A stretch of 64,000 nucleotides of DNA from Angiostrongylus vasorum. Its lineage: Eukaryota > Nematoda > Chromadorea > Rhabditida > Metastrongylidae. Location of the stretch: assembly GCA_018806985.1 (NCBI GenBank), contig JADANN010000003.1, positions 35,444-99,443 of the forward strand. Reading direction: 5' to 3'. The notes under the pieces were generated by a model. It did no database searches, was not told where the DNA came from, and worked only from the letters and a program-made list of their open reading frames with translations. Numbering within the stretch: position 1 is the stretch's first letter; each line of letters opens with the position of its first letter. This document shows, in pieces, positions 57,715-64,000 of this stretch. The position numbers and the translations under genes are program-made.

Positions 57715-57865
57715 TTTTTGGTGGCCTACCGATGTATTGACTCAGAAGCCATGCTAATCTTCTCTGTACAGCCACAGTTTAGATAGATATGCATTCAATT
57801 ATCTCTAACGGTGCTTAATAAAGCCGAATGCCTGCTGCATCCCTTAGGGGTTGGCCAACACCGAG
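57715..57865 (+). repeat. Possible anonymous repeat
   Basis: Shares GGTGGCCTACCGATGTATTGA with 14334 and a GCATCCCTTAGGGG core with 8870. Confidence 0.4.
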
Positions 57866-57904
57866 AGCTTTTTTTATAGCTCTAGTTTTAGTATATGTTT
57901 GAGG

Positions 57905-58045
57905 AATAAACTGTTCCACTGAGGAAGATTCGACTCGATGCGGAGATGTAGGGACTAAATTAAGAAGAGAAGCGGCTGTGGAACGTCTCACTCAGATCAT
58001 TAGCTCTGGGGATGTCGAAACGTCAGCGGAATGAAGATTTTTATC
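57905..58045 (+). repeat. R3 repeat
   Basis: GATTCGACTCGATGCGGAGA, TGTGGAACGT, TCATTAGCTCTGGGGATGTC, GAAACGTCAGC: a decayed hammerhead-like end with part of stem II deleted. Confidence 0.55.
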
Positions 58046-58560
58046 AAACTTATGCTATCATAGTGATTCAGGAAGATATGTACCTAGAAATTTCTAATCT
58101 TTCTAAAAAGTCTTCTAACCTTTGGTGATTAGAGTTTGATTACCCTTTCCAGTTGTCCATCCCAGGTCTCCCGCAAGTGTGCTGGTTTGTCACAAGTCAC
58201 ATACAAGCTTCTCCTGTAACACCTTCCAAAGCATAACCTTCCAAACTCCACTCTTCTCTTCGCAGTAATAATTGCATGTGTGCATCATTGCTAATGCTGC
58301 AGGAAATTTATGTAAGTACACTCTATGTAACTTATAACCGTTCAACTCATGTTCGCCTCAAAAGTAAAGAAATTTGCAACACATATGTTGGCTCGAAAAA
58401 ATGTTTGACTGATGGCACTCAGGAAAAGGAGACCGCAACATCTTTCCAAAATGCTACTCGTCCTGTATAAGTGGATGTACTGAATCCACATATTAGTTAG
58501 GTGCCGCTCATCACTGTGCATGTCAAATATGCATTGCAAATGTGCATGAAAATGAAATGC
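58046..58560. other. No gene recognised
   Basis: No repeat match and no supported frame. Confidence 0.5.
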
Positions 58561-58564
58561 AGCC

Positions 58565-59600
58565 ACTCTTTTCCCTTCTTGGTGTTGAAGTAACTGACAA
58601 CAAATCCATGATAACATTAGTATTGCTGATATATAGATATGACTCCTAGTAAAACGCTTCTAATTAGTGCTGATCAGCTGCATCGCTCGATAAGCAACTA
58701 CGGAACGTAGTGATTTTCTAATGACACGTTGGTTTAAGGCGGAGGACGACCACGCGAGGGGAAAGGATCTCGTTCGAGTGGTCGATATGAAAAATGTACA
58801 GGCGGACGAGAAAGCCCATGCCTCCATTATTCGGAGACGGGACCTATTCTATGCGTTTGACAAGACTCCCACTTTTTTTTTGCGTCTGCCGGTCCTTACT
58901 TTCTGTCTTTTGTAGAGGCAATCACATGGATTTTGGAGTGATACATGGCTTCAAGAAGAGCTTCTTTCTCACATGATCCACTGTCACAGCTCCCATGCGG
59001 ATTCCAACACTTCTTGCATTCGAGTTGTCTCCCTCGCATTCATTGTTTCTAAAGCTCTTCGAAAATATCCGCTTTTTGTTTCGGGTACTACTTGAGGAGT
59101 TCGTCTGCTTTATGAATACCGTAGAATGGTGATCTAGTCTATGATTTCTGCAATCTTGAAAGATAGCCGACAAGGGCGTTTCCATGTGGATATGAGAGAC
59201 GAGGCCAGACCATTTGGGAAACTTATTGAGCCAGTGCCCTGTTTCCTGATGAACTGCATCACCAACCACTGTTCCACTGTTTCGTCGATCCCATTACACG
59301 ATCTGGTATTAGACGTGCATAGGAAGAGAAATTTACCATGGCGCATCATCGTGCGTGTTCGTCGGATTGACGTTCAACGTAACTCCAGCTTTCTTGGTCT
59401 CTGACCGGCTATCTCACTGCATGACGTTGTAGACGAGAAGACTCAGCGTATGTTGTATTGAAACCGCTGCATTGCTATCTAGACAATTTGATATTCCACG
59501 TAGTCTTCACTTAGACTCTCAAGGTCTTTACAGGTCTTCACAACAGTGTGGATTGGGGAAGGCATCTTTTCGGGAGCAATTTGTCTTCCTTTTAGATCGG
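58565..59600 (-). mobile_element. RTE-B fragments, interrupted
   Basis: Segment 58565-58870 matches the RTE-B endonuclease (29835-30130) and 59290-59470 matches the RTE-B 5' region (30255-30440), both minus strand and in the right order. About 350-400 bp of unrelated sequence (58930-59280) lies between. Strongly decayed. Confidence 0.7.
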
Positions 59601-60640
59601 TCTTCCAATTAGTTGATTTATAGAAGATATTAAAACCGAAATCAAAAAAAAGAAAGCACGAGTGAAAGAATGATCGAAGGCTCAAAGGAGATGTTGGCGC
59701 CGAAAACCATGTAAAATTGCAAACAAACTGTTGACATTGGAAGAATCCGTGAGGGTTAATTAATGAATTAGGAAAGGCTCAACTACTCCAGCAATAAAAA
59801 GTAGAGAATAGTGGAAAAATGTCACCTACTTATGGTAACAGTAAGATAAGAAAGGGTTGGTAATACAGCAAGGATCCTGCGGCTGCCAGAGACGGTTTAT
59901 GCCAATCGTTCTAAGAACTAGTCCAGTCTTCAACTTTTTATACAGAAGATTTCGACTTGATAGTTCAAAAGGTTGCTGTATGACGAATTCCTAACAGAGA
60001 GATCAACGCCAAATGAATGACGACTTTTTCTCGCTTTAGTACAACATTAGATTCCCCCAAACTTGTTTTATCTTGCTGACAGCTGGTCATTAAAAATTCG
60101 TCATGTTTCCGTATCTGTATGTAAACCTAAGTTTTTTTTTACTTAGCAGGTTTTCTTTGCTTCGTCGACGATGTAAGTAAATAGCTTCGTTTTTAATACA
60201 GAAGTTCCTTAGCACGCCAACAGCGAAGTAAAGAAATGAAATGGAGCGAGTGATGTAAGCACGAGTGACCAGATTTTGAACTGAATACCACTCTCGCTGA
60301 AAATTTCAGCAACGCCGTGAAGATACAATACAACTTTGCGGAATTGATAAAGATCCAACCGATTGTGCACTTTGGACAAACGACCGTAGTGCGAAAGCGT
60401 TGGTGAATACTCGAGGTGATAATTTACCACGAATGTTTAGTAATTATGTAAGGATAGCAGCATAATTTCTTAACTTTTGCTCACATGGATGATCACTGTG
60501 TTTCACTTCCATTCTCGCACATATGTGTTCTTACATAGAACCATGTAGTGAACGCTGGTTTCGTCAATACATTTCTTTCCACACACCTTCCAGTCGACTA
60601 GGTTCACTCATATAGTCACGGCCTTTGTCATTAGCGCTAA
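59601..60640. other. No gene recognised
   Basis: A 73-aa minus frame (60209-60430) has no recognised motif. Confidence 0.5.
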
Positions 60641-60644
60641 CCAT

Positions 60645-60790
60645 TGTAACTCTGTGTGCTACAAGGCGGCAAAACAAGCTGTAACGAATTAACTGACAAC
60701 GTAGAGCGTAGTGTATAAGTTCAACGATCCCCACTGAATTCACTCGACCTGCCACTTTCAAGCATTGCTTTTAAGACTGCATTGATTCGT
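60645..60790 (-). pseudogene. Penelope-like linker scrap
   Basis: The minus frame reads AGRVNSVGIVELIHYALRCQ then LIRYSLFCRLVAHR, equivalent to the PLE linker AGLGNSVNVVEM..LRRQLVRNRLYDRLCATQ at 12262-12365. Confidence 0.55.
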
Positions 60791-61430
60791 TAATCTAATT
60801 AACTGGTTAATTAACTAAGTAGTGAGCTGGTTAATCTTGTCGTTTTGAAGGAAGGATTTCTTCCTTTATAGAGAATCACGCTATGAGGCCAAGCTGCTGG
60901 TGACTTGCATATATTTTCGTTACTTTTTTAGTTTCGATAAAACCGTGCTCCATTAATCATGGACCATCGCGGACGACTATTACGAGGTAAAGAAGCAAGT
61001 GGAAAATGTTCTGCGATGCGTACAAGTCGTAAAGCCGGACTCTCCAGGTATCCAACTCACTGAGGATTTGTTTATTTTAAATGACTCGCTATGAAATCTA
61101 CCGTTCAAATCCTAGCTGTACTAGAATTCCTTTCGTTTTCCTTGCATTCATTCCCTATCAGGTTCTTCCAACATTACGCGTGTTGATTGATTGCTTCTTG
61201 AAGATTTCGTTTCCTTCTTGAATGTAGTAGCATGCTGCTCAAGTCTATTCACCTAGCAATCTTGTTTCCAAATCAGAAAGAATTGTATAAAGCTTTCCTT
61301 GCATCGTGTCTTTCTCTTCATTACCACAACCGACTTTCTATTAACCTCGACAATGATCGAAGACTTTAACCTTTTTTATTTACTGCCTACTCTTTTTGAT
61401 GGCAGTGTATATTGAGAAATATAACTTCAA
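60791..61430. other. No gene recognised
   Basis: AT-rich sequence without supported frames. Confidence 0.45.
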
Positions 61431-61436
61431 CGAAGC

Positions 61437-61775
61437 TGAGATATTTGCAAAACTCTGGACCGCAATATACCCTGCCATCAAAAAGAGAAGGCAGTAAGTG
61501 AAAAGGTTAAAATTGTGATTATAACTATAGCCTCAGCTTAACTGGGGTTTCAATGACCGGTTTGGGCTCCCCAGATCAATCCCGTTGACAGGGTGATTGC
61601 TGATGGCAAAAAGATCGATAGAACTAGCTGAGAGGCAGGCGGAACGAAGGACCCACATGGTGTGGTGGTGAACGTGTTACTCCCCAGAAAGGACAATAGC
61701 GCGTTCATTCCCCACCATAGGCACCTGCGGGTCCAGAGTTTTGCAAATATCTCAGCTTCGTTGAAGTCAATGATC
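61437..61775. repeat. R4/R5 foldback repeat, left arm truncated
   Basis: Partial left arm 61437-61482, R5 loop 61505-61605, right arm 61640-61770. A second inverted repeat (about 61384-61418 and 61467-61505, containing CTTTTTGATGGCAG and its complement) is superimposed. Confidence 0.6.
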
Positions 61776-61794
61776 GAAGAATTCCATTATCTTC

Positions 61795-62025
61795 CACTCA
61801 CGACTTATACAAAGCGCTGAGTGTGCAAAGAAGCTATTCTGTGTTCCACGTTGTTGAAAATTTTTGGTTTACCACTTTCTCTGTTCGCTTATAGAGGTGT
61901 TTAGCTGAGTAGATTGCAGTCAACTTGACCTTTCCAGTCTCTGAGGAAGGCCAAATCCGCAGAAACGTCAGCTTGCTCTTGAATAATGAATAAAATAACA
62001 TCTTGTGTTTGCTCAACAAAAATTT
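61795..62025 (+). repeat. Solo PLE terminal repeat
   Basis: Matches 12805-13005. The ribozyme-like core at 61941-61968 has CTGAGGA and GAAACGTC intact, but stems I and II are each damaged. Confidence 0.65.
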
Positions 62026-62204
62026 AAAGAACTGTTCACTTTCTTCAATCCACAGAGGTCCAATCTACAAGGGACGACGAAAAGCATTGAATGCTAGATG
62101 TGCTGGAATCCGCACAGTGTGTTACGCCGAGTCGCGTAACAAAATTAAACGAGGATGTCCTAACCTTTTTATCAGTGCCCACTATTTTTTAATTCGATTC
62201 ATTC

Positions 62205-63069
62205 GAAGAACTAACAACCCGAATCGGACGTTTACGATTAAAAAGATGTGGATCAATTCCGGCTTTGAAAATCTTCGTCGTACACGCGCCGACATCAAAC
62301 TATGACGAAGAAGTCGAAGCGTTCTATGTGGGCTTGGAGAAGTTCTACAGAGAAGACCGTACATTCTCCAAGATCATCATTGCAGATTTCAAAGCCATGA
62401 TTGGACCAAAAAGAATGTCTGAAGAACGTCGCATTGGGACCCACGAATTAGAATGGAACGAAGAGGGTGAGTGGCTCTCTGAGTCCATCATGACAACCAA
62501 TACCATCCATGGTAACTCGCAATTCCAGAAGAACCGCCCTCAACGCTTGACGTGGGAGTCTCCCCATGGAGAGTACCATAACGAAATAAACCACATCATA
62601 GTAATTGGAAGGTTTTGCCTAACCGATGTCGCTGTTGCCCCAAAATTCTACACAGGATCAGACTACCGCCTACTTCGTGCAAGATTTCGTTTCTCACAGA
62701 AAGAAGAAAAAAACTGCTGAATTCAAAAACGGAGTCCCAAAGGGCACCGTTAACTGGGACCTATCCAGTTGATTACTCGGCTGTTGGGAAACTGCCATTC
62801 TGTGGACTACATCGTCGAGAAATACGATCGGCTCATTCAACATCTTCGCGTTAGCGCTCTCAGAGTTCGAAAGTCACCAAGAGACGTCTGTCTCCAGAAA
62901 CTCTCGAACTGATACGCCAGCGTGGAATTGCACGAGCTGTAGGCAACCAAGAACTAACGTCCGAACTTGCAAAACAGTGCAGACAGGCGATAAAAGGAGA
63001 TCTTAAAGAGAGAAGAGCAGCAGTAATAGCCGAAGCTGCAGAGGCTGGGAAAAGCATTCGCAAAGCTCA
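62205..63069 (+). mobile_element. RTE-A endonuclease fragment
   Basis: Plus-strand, internal part of [31 protein letters not shown] (GDF motif changed to ADF), RIGTHELEWNEEGEWLSE, EYHNEINHIIV, PKFYTGSDYRLLRARF (62265-62720), then decayed sequence to 63069. The 151-aa frame is the longest intact piece of this domain in the window. It is joined abruptly to an R8 repeat. Confidence 0.82.
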
Positions 63070-63258
63070 CGAATACCTCCGAAAGTTCGTTGAATGCCAC
63101 AGTAAAAAAAAAGAACTGTGTGAGTGAGAAGTTTTTATGAAAAGCAGAAAAACTAAAGCTGAAACAAAATCTTAGAATGAAACCTCGTCTTTTAGTAAAG
63201 TTATATGGCTGACATCATGCCACCAGCAGTGAAAAAATTTTCAGTGGATGACCGAACA
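63069..63258 (+). repeat. R8 repeat
   Basis: Matches 34817-35000 closely; directly abuts the PLE. Confidence 0.6.
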
Positions 63259-64000
63259 TAATTGAACCACAAATGGGCCAAAATGGCAAGGGCTGCTCGT
63301 TTAAAACCATCAGTTATCTCTCAACTAAAAGTTGAGTTACCAACATGTCCCGTCTTGTACTTGCTTATAAAAAACTCATAAGCTAGTATCCAGCGATGAT
63401 ATTGCGTCTACCGAACCATCATTGTTTAAGGTTAGACCAATCATTAGCTGCGTAGACGGGCCAACGAATAGGATAACATGGTTTTTAACCCTAATATTTA
63501 ACCAGTTGTTGAAACACATTCCAGCCCATCTTACGAATACCCAGATGTTTCTGGATCGTCTACGTACTGCGCAGCCCAGCAGCGCGTACGTGATGGAGTC
63601 GTTCGACGTTAGCGCCCTCTATACAAACGTGTCGAATGACTCCGCAATGCAAGCCATATTCGAACTCCTGATGCAACACGAAGGAGAAATAAACATGTAT
63701 GGCTTCAAGATAGAGCAGTTGATGGCACTCTTTAAAGGAATGCTTGAGCTGCTCAATCTTCAGATGGTCCGGAAAGTACTACACTCAAATAAGAGGGTTG
63801 GCAATGGGACAACGACTGGCACCAAGCCTTGCCATTGCGTTTTATGTCTAAGATGGAAGCACCGGTTATCGATCTCGTGCCGCTACTCTACTGTAGATAT
63901 ATAGATGACTGTTTTGTCCTTTGCTCAACACAAGAGGAAATGGACAAATGTTTCGAGTTGTTGAATGAACAGTCAGAGTATATCAAGTTCACCCGAGAGA
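63259..64000 (+). mobile_element. Penelope-like retroelement, runs off the window
   Basis: Very similar to 11143-11895. A 160-aa frame (63422-63904) carries KVRPIISCVDGPTNRITWF, HIPAHLTNTQMFLDRLRTAQ, ESFDVSALYTNVSNDSA and the region up to the palm. Shifts lie in the TTTAAA run at about 63732 and the GTTTTATG at about 63839. CRYIDDCFVLCS (catalytic pair) follows at about 63893-63925. The remaining RT, GIY-YIG and terminal repeat would lie beyond 64000. Confidence 0.88.

Noticed and set aside
1..64000. CRISPR arrays, bacterial operons, rRNA genes, nematode spliced-leader RNA gene
   Set aside because: No regularly spaced direct repeats, Shine-Dalgarno-led gene runs or rRNA segments were seen, and the SL1 sequence was not found by eye.

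Overview
The window looks like a nematode nuclear genome, most likely a strongylid or hookworm-type worm. This is an inference from short GT-AG introns, acceptors of the TTTCAG / TTTTACAG kind, a small conserved gene of nematode character, and a dense load of degraded RTE-type and Penelope-like retroelements. I see no bacterial operons, rRNA, tRNA or CRISPR. Almost every long open frame here is a transposon fragment or its antisense shadow.

Layout. 0-9 kb: Penelope-like (PLE) scraps, a large imperfect palindrome (2.4-5.5 kb), short tandem repeats, and one orphan exon-like minus-strand frame (9.34-9.72 kb). 10.0-10.45 kb: a foldback repeat. 10.7-13.0 kb: a nearly complete PLE with reverse transcriptase, GIY-YIG endonuclease and a 3' minimal hammerhead-ribozyme-like motif. 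13.8-16.2 kb and 35.3-38.8 kb, minus strand: two paralogues of one small multi-exon host gene, the best host gene in the window. The second copy reads through as 4 exons encoding 189 aa. The first lacks the last intron and carries a 1-nt frameshift. 16.66-31.5 kb and 40.08-50.24 kb: a recent, highly similar direct segmental duplication. Copy 1 has gained two full-length RTE elements (23.80-27.18 and 27.36-30.59 kb). Copy 2 has PLE material in place of about 240 bp. A further RTE (31.12-34.43 kb) follows copy 1, and its truncated counterpart ends copy 2. 50.2-57.2 kb: older copies of the same repeat block, PLE fragments with inverted terminal repeats, and a mariner transposase remnant. 57.7-63.1 kb: RTE and PLE debris. 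63.26 kb to the end: the start of another good PLE copy.

Repeat names used below are local labels. RTE-A and RTE-B are two RTE-type families, both inserted mostly on the minus strand. R1 and R2 are long anonymous repeats usually found in the order R1-R2. R3 is a second PLE-terminal-repeat-like family. R4 and R5 are the arm and loop of a foldback repeat. R8 is a short repeat beside the host gene and a PLE. Many copies differ by single-base indels in homopolymer runs, so some frameshifts could be assembly error rather than decay.
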